The notes under the pieces are model-generated. The model did no database searches and was not told the DNA's origin. It saw only the letters and a program-made list of their open reading frames with translations. From Tragulus kanchil (lineage: Eukaryota; Chordata; Mammalia; Artiodactyla; Tragulidae): DNA of 64,000 nt. The stretch spans positions 174,091,298 through 174,155,297 of the forward strand of contig JAIOJX010000030.1 of assembly GCA_022376925.1 (NCBI GenBank), given 5' to 3'. Every line of letters starts with the position of its first letter. Position 1 is the stretch's first letter. Made by a program: the position numbers and the translations under genes. Below are positions 23,391-35,095 of this stretch, piece by piece.

Positions 23391-25561
23391 CTCTAGAGCA
23401 GGCGTCCCCAACCTTGTTGTCACCAGGGAACAATTTTCTGGAAGACAATTTTTCATCAAACAGGAGTGGGCAGAATGGCTTCAGGATGATTCAAGCGCAT
23501 TATATTTATTGTGCTCTTTATTTCTAATACTGTTACTGATATGATAGTTTGTATAGGTCTGTGGCCAGGAGGTTGGGGACCCTGGTTCTAGTGCACCAGG
23601 TTTCTTCCTGCCACTGTGTCTTGGCATATGGCATCACTCTTGCCAAAAATGTTCAATTCCCCAACTTTGTGCTCCCCTACAACTCAGTCGCAGAAGGAAA
23701 ACTTCATCATGCCAACGGAGTCATCAGATATCTTCTGAAATGTCACCTCCACATGGGAGCCCTCTTGACTTCTCTGAGGGGGCCATATACCCCTACTCTT
23801 TCTTTAAGTAATTAATTTTTTAAATGAAGAGTAAGTGCTTTACATATTTTTATTTTCTACCAAATACCACCATCAATCAACCATAGGTGTATTGATGTTC
23901 CCTTCCTCTTGAACCTCCTTCCCATCTTCCTTCCCATTCTTCCCCTCCAGGTTGTTACAGAGCCCCTGTTTAAGTTCCCTTAGTCTTACAGCAAATTCCT
24001 ACTGGCTGTCTATTTTGCCTATGGTAATGTAAGTTTCCATGTTACTCTCTCCATACATCTCACCTTCTTCTCCCTCCCCATCCCATGTCCATAAGTCTGT
24101 TCTCAGTGTCTGTTTCTTCATTGCTGCCCTGCAAATAAATTCATCAGTAGCATCTTTATAGATTCCATATATATATATGTGTTAGTATATGATATTAATC
24201 TTTATCTTTCTGATCTACTTCAGCTTACTTTGTATAGTAGGCTTGAGGTTCATCCACCTCATTAGAACAGATTCAAATGCATTCCCTTTTGACTGAATAA
24301 TATTCCATTGTATATATGTATCACAGCTTCTTTATCCATCCATCTGTTAATTGAAATCTGGGTTGCTTTCTTGTTCTAGCTATTATAAATAGTGCTTCTG
24401 GGGGTCCTTACAGAGCAAAAAGGGACAGGAAGCAGTCATAGGAATGCTTTATAATTCCACATAAAGTTTTGCTTATGAAAGAAGACAGAAGCAGTTTGCA
24501 CACAAGTCATCTCCTGTACTCCCAGCTTCCTTGAAACACAAACCCTTTGTTCCTCTAGAGCAGGCGTCCCCAACCTTGTTGTCACCAGGAACAATTTTCT
24601 GGAAGACAATTTTTCATCAAACAGGAGTGGGCAGAATGGCTTCAGGATGATTCAAGCGCATTATATTTATTGTGCTCTTTATTTCTAATACTGTTACTGA
24701 TATGATAGTTTGTATAGGTCTGTGGCCAGGAGGTTGGGGACCCTGGTTCTAGTGCACCAGGTTTCTTCCTGCCACTGTGTCTTGGCATATGGCATCACTC
24801 TTGCCAAAAATGTTCAATTCCCCAACTTTGTGCTCCCCTACAACTCAGTCGCAGAAGGAAAACTTCATCATGCCAACGGAGTCATCAGATATCTTCTGAA
24901 ATGTCACCTCCACATGGGAGCCCTCTTGACTTCTCTGAGGGGGCCATATACCCCTACTCTTTCTTTAAGTAATTAATTTTTTAAATGAAGAGTAAGTGCT
25001 TTACATATTTTTATTTTCTACCAAATACCACCATCAATCAACCATAGGTGTATTGATGTTCCCTTCCTCTTGAACCTCCTTCCCATCTTCCTTCCCATTC
25101 TTCCCCTCCAGGTTGTTACAGAGCCCCTGTTTAAGTTCCCTTAGTCTTACAGCAAATTCCTACTGGCTGTCTATTTTGCCTATGGTAATGTAAGTTTCCA
25201 TGTTACTCTCTCCATACATCTCACCTTCTTCTCCCTCCCCATCCCATGTCCATAAGTCTGTTCTCAGTGTCTGTTTCTTCATTGCTGCCCTGCAAATAAA
25301 TTCATCAGTAGCATCTTTATAGATTCCATATATATATATGTGTTAGTATATGATATTAATCTTTATCTTTCTGATCTACTTCAGCTTACTTTGTATAGTA
25401 GGCTTGAGGTTCATCCACCTCATTAGAACAGATTCAAATGCATTCCTTTTTTTGACTGAATAATATTCCATTGTATATATGTATCACAGCTTCTTTATCC
25501 ATCCATCTGTTAATTGAAATCTGGGTTGCTTTCTTGTTCTAGCTATTATAAATAGTGCTTC
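23229..25561. repeat. Direct duplication D7 (A 23229-24398, B 24396-25561)
   Basis: Head to tail with a 3-bp shared junction (ttc). Differences: gcagtgtgctatagg/gcagtcatagg, ccagggaac/ccaggaac, ttcccttttgac/ttcctttttttgac. Confidence 0.95.
23399..23585 (-). mobile_element. MER1-like hAT-Charlie element (second copy 24561-24746)
   Basis: The ends are inverted: caggcgtccccaacc at left and ggttggggaccctgg at right. Near-matching 8-bp flanks ctctagag and ttctagtg fit hAT target-site size. Internal ggaagacaatttttc is typical of this family. A short non-autonomous copy. Confidence 0.75.
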
Positions 25562-26101
25562 AGTGAAGGGTAGGGCACATGTGTCTTTTTCAATATTGGT
25601 TGGTATATGCCTTATAGTGGGATTGTGGGTCATATGGTGGTTTCATTCCTAGTTTTTCAAGGAATCTCCATACTGTCTTCCATAGTAGCTGCGTCAGTTC
25701 TCATTCCCACCAACATTACAAGAGGATTCCCTTTTCTCCACACCCTCTCCAGCATTTATTGTTTGCTGACTTTTTGATGTTGGTCATTCTGACTGGTATG
25801 AGGTGATAGCTCACTGTAGTTTTGCTTTGCATTTTTCTAATAATGAGTGATGTTGAGCATCTTTTCATGTATTTGTTAGCTGTCTGTATTCTTCAGAGAA
25901 ATGTCCGTTTAGGTCTTTTTCTCACTTTTTGACTGGGTTGTTTGGTTATTTTTTTTTTTTTTTTTGGCATAGACTTGTATGAGCTACTTGTATATTTTGG
26001 AAATTAATCCTTTCTCAGTTGTTTCATTTACTATTATTTTCTTCCATTCTGAGGGTTGTCTTTCCACCTTGTTTATAGTTTCCTTTCCTGTGCAAAATCT
26101 T
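23815..26101 (-). mobile_element. L1, antisense, fused to U6 (part repeated at 26424-27300)
   Basis: On the minus strand this runs from an ORF2 C-terminal segment to the L1 3' UTR. On the plus strand it shows tgactgaataatattccatt, catccatctgttaattgaaa, ttctcattcccaccaacatt and aggtgatagctcactgtagt, all antisense L1 ORF2 end. Its 5' side, near 26095-26101, joins directly to a U6 snRNA sequence. D7 and D8 repeat parts, so the real length is about 1.1 kb. Confidence 0.85.
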
Positions 26102-27615
26102 AAAAGTATGAAGTGCTTCAAAAATTTGCATGTCATCCTTGGTCTCGGGCCATGCTGATCTTCTCTGTATCATTCTAGTTTTATTAAATGTGCTGCTGAA
26201 ACGAACACCCCCTGTTCTTGATGGTCTCTGTCCATTCATTCATCTTGGGAAACGTATGTTTTTAATTCCTTCTTTGTATTAGGCACAGTTCTTTGCATCA
26301 GGAACATGATATGTGCCAAACAAGGCCTCTGCTCTTAACAAAGGATACTGTTTTCTGTCGCATTGTTATTGAAAGTAGGGTCCAGCTGCTTACCACTCTG
26401 AAGCCAGTCTAAATTAAGTTCCACTTCTTCTCCCTCCCCATCCCATGTCCATAAGTCTGTTCTCAGTGTCTGTTTCTTCATTGCTGCCCTGCAAATAAAT
26501 TCATCAGTAGCATCTTTATAGATTCCATATATATATATGTGTTAGTATATGATATTAATCTTTATCTTTCTGATCTACTTCAGCTTACTTTGTATAGTAG
26601 GCTTGAGGTTCATCCACCTCATTAGAACAGATTCAAATGCATTCCTTTTTTTGACTGAATAATATTCCATTGTATATATGTATCACAGCTTCTTTATCCA
26701 TCCATCTGTTAATTGAAATCTGGGTTGCTTTCTTGTTCTAGCTATTATAAATAGTGCTTCAGTGAAGGGTAGGGCACATGTGTCTTTTTCAATATTGGTT
26801 GGTATATGCCTTATAGTGGGATTGTGGGTCATATGGTGGTTTCATTCCTAGTTTTTCAAGGAATCTCCATACTGTCTTCCATAGTAGCTGCGTCAGTTCT
26901 CATTCCCACCAACATTACAAGAGGATTCCCTTTTCTCCACACCCTCTCCAGCATTTATTGTTTGCTGACTTTTTGATGTTGGTCATTCTGACTGGTATGA
27001 GGTGATAGCTCACTGTAGTTTTGCTTTGCATTTTTCTAATAATGAGTGATGTTGAGCATCTTTTCATGTATTTGTTAGCTGTCTGTATTCTTCAGAGAAA
27101 TGTCCGTTTAGGTCTTTTTCTCACTTTTTGACTGGGTTGTTTGGTTATTTTTTTTTTTTTTTTTGGCATAGACTTGTATGAGCTACTTGTATATTTTGGA
27201 AATTAATCCTTTCTCAGTTGTTTCATTTACTATTATTTTCTTCCATTCTGAGGGTTGTCTTTCCACCTTGTTTATAGTTTCCTTTCCTGTGCAAAATCTT
27301 AAAAGTATGAAGTGCTTCAAAAATTTGCATGTCATCCTTGGTCTCGGGCCATGCTGATCTTCTCTGTATCATTCTAGTTTTATTAAATGTGCTGCTGAAA
27401 CGAACACCCCCTGTTCTTGATGGTCTCTGTCCATTCATTCATCTTGGGAAACGTATGTTTTTAATTCCTTCTTTGTATTAGGCACAGTTCTTTGCATCAG
27501 GAACACATGATATGTGCCAAACAAGGCCTCTGCTCTTAACAAAGGATACTGTTTTCTGTCGCATTGTTATTGAAAGTAGGGTCCAGCTGCTTACCACTCT
27601 GAAGCCAGTCTAAAT
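25225..27615. repeat. Direct duplication D8 (A 25225-26414, B 26424-27615)
   Basis: Offset 1199. Copy B has a 2-bp insertion (aggaacacatgat against aggaacatgat). It overlaps D7 copy B, so about 340 bp of L1 occur three times (from 24054, 25225 and 26424). Filler 26415-26423 is 9 bp. Confidence 0.95.
26102..26208 (-). pseudogene. U6 snRNA pseudogene at the 5' end of an L1 (second copy 27301-27407)
   Basis: On the minus strand the segment starts gtgttcgtttcagcagcaca, corresponding to the U6 5' end. It continues atacagagaagatcagcatg and aaggatgacatgcaaattt, and ends catacttt at the U6 3' end. It covers the full U6 length of about 107 nt with substantial divergence, much of it CpG-type decay, so it is dead. 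It has no proximal promoter of its own that I can see. On the minus strand it continues without a gap into L1 ORF2 sequence, the structure of U6/L1 chimeric retropseudogenes made by template switching during L1 reverse transcription. Confidence 0.85.
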
Positions 27616-28150
27616 AGGTGAAGTTGATGGAAAAGAATGTTTGCTTTATTTTGGAGGCCAGCATGGGATGGGGGCCACTCCTGTCTAAATGCCAACTCCC
27701 TCTGCCTGTCCCACTGACAGTCAGAAGGAAGTGCTTTTATGGATGGAGGCAGGGGGCTATATACAACCAGTTCTGACAGTCATCTTGAAACTGGTCCCAG
27801 TGTGGTGTGATCAGCATCATCTTGATTGTGGTAAGTACAGTTCCAGGGTCACTTGTTTCCATTTCGTTGAGGCTAATTCTTAGAATTGTGGCAGTTTATG
27901 TCACGGCTACAGTCTAGTCATCATATAGTTAACTTCTTCCACCTGGTGGGGCATTTAGACTGTATACAACAGCTCGTAGGCTATGGTTCAGAATATTATC
28001 TGTAGCTCCTGAGGAGGAACTAAAGGTCCTTAACTTTGCTTACTGACTAAATGGTTATTATTTTGTCCTGTTTGACTACTTTCCTTTGTTTCTGAATTTT
28101 CTCACTTCTCAGATGAAACTTCTCCTTTGGCTAAAGTTTTTCTACAAACA
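27616..28150 (-). mobile_element. Possible retroviral LTR, antisense
   Basis: gtttgctttattttggaggc at 27640 gives a minus-strand AATAAAG near the left end. The right part has gtgatcagcatcatcttgat, gcagtttatgtcacggctac and cttcttccacctggtgggg, which I associate with ruminant endogenous retroviral LTRs, but only from general familiarity. No internal retroviral region was seen. Its right part (from 27999) is repeated at 29144. Confidence 0.35.
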
Positions 28151-28164
28151 AAAGGCAGGCACAT

Positions 28165-28372
28165 TGGGATTGACATATATACAGTACTACATGCAAAATA
28201 GATAACTAATAACAACGTATTGTATAGTACAGAAAACTGTACTGAATGCTCTGTAATGACCTATGTGGGAAGATAATCTGAAAAAGAGTGGATAACTGAT
28301 TCACTTTGCTGCATAGCAGACACAAACAGAACACTGTAAATCAACTAAACTTCAATCAAAAAAATTTTTAAA
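28165..28372 (+). mobile_element. L1 3' end, sense (second copy 29310-29518)
   Basis: ttgacatatatacagtacta, taactgattcactttgctgc, gaacactgtaaatcaactaa, acttcaatcaaaaaaa: the polyadenylated 3' terminus of an artiodactyl L1. Confidence 0.75.
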
Positions 28373-28458
28373 AGGCAAATGGATAATGGGGTAGGAAGGA
28401 GAATAAGGGCCATACGGTCTCGCTCTTGTTTGAGCTCTAAGCTGAATAATGAGTAATT

Positions 28459-28648
28459 GGGCTTCTTGGATGGCAGTAGTGGTAAAGAATCCTACCTGCC
28501 AATGCAGGAGACACAAGAGAGACAGACTCAATCCCCTGGAGTAGGAAATGGCGTCCCACTCCAGGATTCTTGTCTGGAAAATTCCATGAGCCTGGTGGGC
28601 TACCGTCCGTGGGGCCACCAAGATTCAGACACAGTGACTGAGCACTGA
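28459..28648 (+). mobile_element. Bov-tA SINE (second copy 29605-29794)
   Basis: gggcttcttggatggcagta, gtaaagaatcctacctgcca, atgcaggagacacaagagag, then the Bov-A part cccactccaggattcttgtc and agattcagacacagtgactg. No poly-A tail of its own; it abuts another L1 3' end. Confidence 0.87.
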
Positions 28649-28659
28649 TCATTCTAAGA

Positions 28660-28960
28660 GATGTAGAGAATGGACATGTGGATATCAGGAGGATGGGGAG
28701 TGTAGGATGGATTGGGAAGTTAAGATAGACATAAACTACCATGTGTAAAATAGAGACCTAGTGGGAAGCTGCTGTATAGCATCGGGAACTTAGCTCAGTC
28801 CTCTATGATGTCCTGAAGCGGTGAAATGAGGGTAGGATGGGAGGGAGTTCCGAGAGGAAGGGGTTATCTGTATACCTACAGCTGATTCACTCCATTGTCC
28901 AGCAGAAACTGATGCAACATTGTAAAGCGATTATACTCCAATTTAAAAAACCCACAAAAA
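28660..28960 (+). mobile_element. L1 3' end, sense (second copy 29806-30107)
   Basis: aactaccatgtgtaaaatag, agtgggaagctgctgtatag, gctgattcactccattgtcc, gcaacattgtaaagcgatta, tactccaatttaaaaaa: the terminal 3' UTR of an artiodactyl L1. Confidence 0.78.
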
Positions 28961-30260
28961 TAGTCACTTCTTGTGGTTATACTACTACTATTAAATGAAG
29001 TTAATAAAATAAGGTAATGTGTGGAGCAGCACTGTGTTCTTAATTTAGGTGGAGTCATAGTGAAAGCCTCTCTGAAGAAGTAATGGTTGATTGAGAGCTG
29101 AAACATGAGAACTATACTACTCCTAAAACAATGGTTCAAAAATTCTGTAGCTCCTGAGGAGGAACTAAAGGTCCTTAACTTTGCTTACTGACTAAATGGT
29201 TATTATTTTGTCCTGTTTGACTACTTTCCTTTGTTTCTGAATTTTCTCACTTCTCAGATGAAACTTCTCCTTTGGCTAAAGTTTTTCTACAAACAAAAGG
29301 CAGGCACATTGGGATTGACATATATACAGTACTACATGCAAAATAGATAACTAATAACAACGTATTGTATAGTACAGAAAACTGTACTGAATGCTCTGTA
29401 ATGACCTATGTGGGAAGATAATCTGAAAAAGAGTGGATAACTGATTCACTTTGCTGCATAGCAGACACAAACAGAACACTGTAAATCAACTAAACTTCAA
29501 TCAAAAAAATTTTTAAAAGGCAAATGGATAATGGGGGTAGGGAGGAGAATAAGGGCCATACGGTCTCGCTCTTGTTTGAGCTCTAAGCTGAATAATGAGT
29601 AATTGGGCTTCTTGGATGGCAGTAGTGGTAAAGAATCCTACCTGCCAATGCAGGAGACACAAGAGAGACAGACTCAATCCCCTGGAGTAGGAAATGGCGT
29701 CCCACTCCAGGATTCTTGTCTGGAAAATTCCATGAGCCTGGTGGGCTACCGTCCGTGGGGCCACCAAGATTCAGACACAGTGACTGAGCACTGATCATTC
29801 TAAGAGATGTAGAGAATGGACATGTGGATATCAGGAGGATGGGGAGTGTAGGATGGATTGGGAAGTTAAGATAGACATAAACTACCATGTGTAAAATAGA
29901 GACCTAGTGGGAAGCTGCTGTATAGCATCGGGAACTTAGCTCAGTCCTCTATGATGTCCTGAAGCGGTGAAATGAGGGTAGGATGGGAGGGAGTTCCGAG
30001 AGGAAGGGGTTATCTGTATACCTACAGCTGATTCACTCCATTGTCCAGCAGAAACTGATGCAACATTGTAAAGCGATTATACTCCAATTTAAAAAACCCA
30101 CAAAAATAGTCACTTCTTGTGGTTATACTACTACTATTAAATGAAGTTAATAAAATAAGGTAATGTGTGGGAGCAGCACTGTGTTCTTAATTTAGGTGGA
30201 GTCATAGTGAAAGCCTCTCTGAAGAAGTAATGGTTGATTGAGAGCTGAAACATGAGAACT

Positions 30261-30745
30261 CAGCAATGGGAAGAACTTCGGTGAGAGCGTCCCAGGTGGG
30301 AAAAACAGATGCAGAGGCCCTAACATAGGAGGAAAGGTGCTACTGAGGAATCTTTGAGGCAGAGAAAGAAGGTGCAGCCACTAGAAATAGAGCATGGAAA
30401 TATGGGTGGCCGTGGGTGGAGGTTGAGCCCAGATAACTTTATTGTTTATTGGAAATGGAAGAAATCATGGTCTTCTGGGAGTGGTAGAAAGTCAATGGAA
30501 AGTTTTAAATAAGAGGATTACTTGACCTTAAAAACATTTTAAGAAGTCACTGGCAACTGAGAGGTTAGTTTCAAGGGCAACAGTCTTGACAGTAAGACCC
30601 ATTAGAAGTAGTTTCATTCAAGTTTTTAATCATATTAAGAGATAATGGCTCTACTTGGAATCTAACAGTGTAGATGCAAGGAGGCACTGGGAAATGGGAT
30701 GTAATTTGGAAATTGAATCAATAGAACTTCCTAATGCCTTAAAAC
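30261..30745. other. Unclassified sequence, no gene seen
   Basis: The text agcaatgggaagaacttcgg, gatgcagaggccctaacata may be a decayed old repeat. No gene seen. Confidence 0.4.
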
Positions 30746-30880
30746 AGGGGGCCCCAGCCTTCAGGATCTAATGCCTGATGCACAATAAATGTAATGTGCT
30801 TGAATCATCTCCAAACCCTGATCCCACCCCACCCCAAGCTCCCATCTGTGGAAAAATTGTCTTCCAGGAAACCGGTTCCT
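30746..30880 (+). mobile_element. MER1-like hAT fragment
   Basis: cagggggccccagcc at left; ctaatgcctgatgcacaata and ggaaaaattgtcttccagga inside. Opposite orientation to 23399-23585. The right terminal repeat is degraded. Confidence 0.6.
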
Positions 30881-30987
30881 GAAAAGATGTGAAAGGGTAA
30901 AATAAAGGAATCTAAATTTGGGGGGTTTGGATGTGAGCACAAGTGGTGCCGTTTTCTCAGATGGAAAATTCTAGAGAAGGAAGAATA

Positions 30988-31673
30988 TTAGGTTGTTACA
31001 AAAGCAATTGCGATTTCAGACCATGAATTTTAAAGGATTATAACTAGACTCAAAAATATCTTTATTAATCAAAATAGCAACCATTACAATCAACACATTT
31101 TTGCCAATAAGAAATAAGTTTGTTAGTTTCTATAAAAATTCATGCTACAGGCTTCAGCGAACTCTTGGAAGGCATTTCCTAGCTCCTGCTGGTATGGAAG
31201 TGTTTTGCCCACAAAAAAAAACCTGTGGAGGTGCTTGAAGAAGTGGTAGTTGGTTGGCAAGCAGTCAGGTGAATATTGCAGATGAAGCAAAGCTTCGTAT
31301 CCCAATTTGTTCTACTTTTGAAGGGTTGGTTGTGCAATGTGAGGTCAGGCATTGTCATAGAGAAGAATTGGGCCATTCTGTTGACCAGTGCTGGCAGCAA
31401 ACATTGCAGTTTTCAGTGCATCTCATTGATTAACTGAGCATACTTCGCAGATGTAATGGTTTCAACCAGATTTCAGAAAGCTATAGGGGAGCAGACCAGC
31501 AGTAAACCTCCATGCATTAAAATGATGTATAGTTCATGGGGTTGTGAAGAGTCAGACACAACTAGCACACACACATAGTGTAACATAACCACACTTATTT
31601 TAGAGTGTATTCCAGTATCAAACAGGAAAATTCAACATGGTAGAAAAGGCAATTATTTTTGTACCATCCTAAT
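30988..31673 (-). mobile_element. Mariner (Hsmar1/MADE1-like ends), internally deleted
   Basis: Left end ttaggttgttacaaaagcaa and right end ttgtaccatcctaa are imperfect inverted repeats matching the TTAGGTTGGTGCAAAAGTAATTG class. Both are flanked by TA (30986-30987, 31674-31675). The minus strand encodes a broken transposase C-terminal part near 31123-31305: LQYSPDCLPTNYHFFKHL, where mariners have YSPDLxPTDYHFF, and GNAFQEFAEACSMNFY. The catalytic D is within the SPD motif, but the family's later D is N in PTN. At about 686 bp it is roughly half a full mariner. It is inactive. Confidence 0.88.
31534..31580 (+). mobile_element. Bov-A SINE tail fragment inside the mariner
   Basis: ttcatggggttgtgaagagt, cagacacaactagcacacac matches the 3' end of Bov-A. 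It lacks the rest of the SINE. Confidence 0.6.
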
Positions 31674-31675
31674 AC

Positions 31676-32415
31676 GTGAGGGAGTAGGGATCTTGTAAAT
31701 CAGCAGTTCTATTTTATATCTGTTTTAGGTGTCTGTTGAGATAGTCAAGGGGAAGTCTCAAGTGAGCAGTTGAGCCCTGAGATTGAGAGAAGTCATGATG
31801 AAGGAAATTTATTTAAATGTCAGCCTATTGATGACGTTATAGCCCAGAAATCTGATAAGACAGAAAATAACCCACAAAAACAGAAAAGTGTAGTGTATAG
31901 AAAGTATACTGTTCTTGAAGCTATATAAATGAAAATACCTTAAAGATGAAGAGAAACCCTTGTAACTTTTATTGCAGACCCCTTAAATAAGGATGCACTG
32001 TTTTGCAAATAAGAAAAAGGACTTTGACAATGAATCAGTGCATGAACTTCAGGGAGGGAGTCTACTTAAGGGCGCTAAAGGGGGATGAGTAACATTTCAA
32101 TAACTTTTTTTTGAGTTTGAAGAATAAATAGATGCCTGAATGATAAGTGATCATTTTTGTTGGATAGTGATCAGCCCTGAGTAATGAAACCTGCAGGCAG
32201 GAGAAAGATCTCTGGGCAGAGATGCTGCACATCACAGAGAGAAGAAGCTGATGCAGATTCGTGCATACAGATGCAAAGAGCAAAGATTCCATGGTAGTTG
32301 GTCCAGATCTTCTGGTCTTTGCTTAAATGTTCTCCTCATACTGTCAGCTACTATGGCTCTTACTGCCGTCTCCATTACCCTGTGAATCGTACTCATGTGA
32401 ATCTTACCTGGGAAT
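31676..32415. other. Unclassified sequence, no gene seen
   Basis: No recognised repeat or coding signature. Confidence 0.45.
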
Positions 32416-32571
32416 TATGTCTGCTATATAAAATATACATATGTGTATATCTAATAAGTTTGTGTGTATTACATGACTATGTACAATAGATGTACTATAT
32501 ATAATATGTATATGCATATTTTATATGTATCATTTGGAAAGCATGCATATATAAATATAATGTATATCCTA

Positions 32572-32632
32572 TCTATAATATATATATATATATATACATA
32601 TATGTATATACATATACATATATGTATATATT
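32572..32632. repeat. (TA)n-rich microsatellite (shorter copy 33747-33771)
   Basis: TA and TACATA units. Copy A has about 34 bp more than copy B. Confidence 0.9.
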
Positions 32633-32639
32633 TTTGGAA

Positions 32640-33179
32640 ATTATGTGTTTACATAGAATGTATATATAATATATGCTATGTACTTGTGTGTGTACTTATA
32701 GCTTCCATTCCTTATCTGATCAACCTATTTTCTATAGAAATCATAATAATGTTCTGAGTCTTCAATTATAAAGCCTATACTGTATCAGGCTTTGTTAGAA
32801 AATTTAGTCCATGAGCTCTTTCTGTTGAAGTAGTAGAGAAGTTATACAGATAATTTTCATATGCATAGCTAGTATAATTCTCTCCAAAGTCAATATTCAT
32901 CTTCTGTAATAAATTTCCGTAGGAATTAATCATCCAAATACTTCTCAGTTCTCTACCTTGCTTTATCCCAGCTACTTTGCCCTTCCTTCTCTTACTACTT
33001 CCAGATACCTACATAAAAATTAAGTTACAAAGCTTTTCTTTCCTTTCTTCCAGAAACATACTAAACATCAAGAGACTGGCAAAGTTAATTTGCAAGTCAC
33101 TGTCATTTTTGGTTGCATTTTTCCTTTTCACACATGGCTGCTGTCTGTTTTCACTCTCCGAATAAGTGTTACACATGAA
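32640..33179. other. AT-rich unclassified sequence
   Basis: No gene or recognised repeat. Repeated at 33779-34318. Confidence 0.45.
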
Positions 33180-33193
33180 GACAAGAGTTTTTT

Positions 33194-33470
33194 TATTTTT
33201 TTTTTTTTCCTTTTTTTTGGCCCCTTATATTGGCCTTTCATTTATTTTCATCTTTGTTCTTTTGGCCCGTGTGGGCTTCCCATCGCAGTGGCCTCCCTCA
33301 TTGCAGAGCACTGGCTTTGGGTGCTTGCGCTCCAGAGCTCCGGATCGGTAGTTGGACACATCAGTCCAGCCGCTCCCCGGTACATGGGATCTTCCAAGGC
33401 CAGGGTTCAAACTGGGGTCCCTTGCACTGCAAGGCGGTGTCCTTACCCACTGGACCACCAGGGAAGCCCT
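33194..33470 (-). mobile_element. CHR-like SINE, type II (second copy 34333-34609)
   Basis: Minus-strand head gggcttccctggtggtccag with aaggacaccgcc, body with ccaactaccgatccggagc. Target-site duplication gacaagagtttttt at 33180-33193 and 33471-33484. Confidence 0.9.
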
Positions 33471-34730
33471 GACAAGAGTTTTTTAAATGAGGCTCTTTCA
33501 CACTTGTTACCCAATATTTGTATGAGTAACCATCCTGCGTCCATCAGTGTGATTTGATGGCAGGGCATTAAAACCATTCTCAGTAATCTATGTCTGCTAT
33601 ATAAAATATACATATGTGTATATCTAATAAGTTTGTGTGTATTACATGACTATGTACAATAGATGTACTATATATAATATGTATATGCATATTTTATATG
33701 TATCATTTGGAAAGCATGCATATATAAATATAATGTATATCCTATCTATAATATATATATTATGTATATATTTTTGGAAATTATGTGTTTACATAGAATG
33801 TATATATAATATATGCTATGTACTTGTGTGTGTACTTATAGCTTCCATTCCTTATCTGATCAACCTATTTTCTATAGAAATCATAATAATGTTCTGAGTC
33901 TTCAATTATAAAGCCTATACTGTATCAGGCTTTGTTAGAAAATTTAGTCCATGAGCTCTTTCTGTTGAAGTAGTAGAGAAGTTATACAGATAATTTTCAT
34001 ATGCATAGCTAGTATAATTCTCTCCAAAGTCAATATTCATCTTCTGTAATAAATTTCCGTAGGAATTAATCATCCAAATACTTCTCAGTTCTCTACCTTG
34101 CTTTATCCCAGCTACTTTGCCCTTCCTTCTCTTACTACTTCCAGATACCTACATAAAAATTAAGTTACAAAGCTTTTCTTTCCTTTCTTCCAGAAACATA
34201 CTAAACATCAAGAGACTGGCAAAGTTAATTTGCAAGTCACTGTCATTTTTGGTTGCATTTTTCCTTTTCACACATGGCTGCTGTCTGTTTTCACTCTCCG
34301 AATAAGTGTTACACATGAAGACAAGAGTTTTTTTATTTTTTTTTTTTCCTTTTTTTTGGCCCCTTATATTGGCCTTTCATTTATTTTCATCTTTGTTCTT
34401 TTGGCCCGTGTGGGCTTCCCATCGCAGTGGCCTCCCTCATTGCAGAGCACTGGCTTTGGGTGCTTGCGCTCCAGAGCTCCGGATCGGTAGTTGGACACAT
34501 CAGTCCAGCCGCTCCCCGGTACATGGGATCTTCCAAGGCCAGGGTTCAAACTGGGGTCCCTTGCACTGCAAGGCGGTGTCCTTACCCACTGGACCACCAG
34601 GGAAGCCCTGACAAGAGTTTTTTAAATGAGGCTCTTTCACACTTGTTACCCAATATTTGTATGAGTAACCATCCTGCGTCCATCAGTGTGATTTGATGGC
34701 AGGGCATTAAAACCATTCTCAGTAATCTAT

Positions 34731-35095
34731 AGATATAAAATGCCCACCCCTGAATGTTGGCTGATATTAAAAGAAATAATTTTATGATATTTTTGAGACT
34801 ATGTCAGGAATAGTTTTAATGTATCTAAGTGTATTTAAAGTTGCCTAACTGGTCTTTAGTTTACTCCAGATTTGGTAAGTAAAACCGTATCAGACGAGAA
34901 GATGTATTGTCTGTCATTTTCTATGTGAAAATAATGTTCTCTCCTTTTTTTTGCAATTAGATTAAACTTTTCTGATCAGAAAAAAGAAATAGAGTCCCAA
35001 GGGCTTTTTCTGAGGTTCTCTTTTAGTTTGACAGTTGGATGAAATGCTGAAGAAATCTGACCTTTTGGGGGACAAACTTAAAAATTCAAACTAGA
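34731..35095. other. Unclassified sequence beside the exon-like segment
   Basis: AT-rich, no repeat recognised. It would be 3' untranslated sequence if the minus-strand frame at 35096 is an exon. No canonical AATAAA seen on that strand close to the stop. Confidence 0.35.

Larger units (their letters stand above)
27999..30260. repeat. Direct duplication D9 (A 27999-29113, B 29144-30260)
   Basis: Offset 1145. Differences: ggggtaggaagg/gggggtagggagg and tgtggagc/tgtgggagc. The 30-bp filler 29114-29143 is a garbled version of 27964-27998, just upstream of copy A. Confidence 0.95.
32416..34730. repeat. Direct duplication D10 (A 32416-33591, B 33589-34730)
   Basis: Head to tail with a 3-bp shared junction. 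Copy B is 34 bp shorter, almost all in the (TA)n region; otherwise one T-run differs. Confidence 0.95.

Noticed and set aside
26102..26208. Functional U6 snRNA gene
   Set aside because: Many substitutions in conserved positions and fusion to L1; it is a retropseudogene.
27616..28150. Confident endogenous retrovirus call
   Set aside because: Only a polyadenylation signal and general resemblance support it; kept as a low-confidence feature.
30988..31673. Active mariner transposase
   Set aside because: About half the element is missing and the frame covers only a C-terminal piece.
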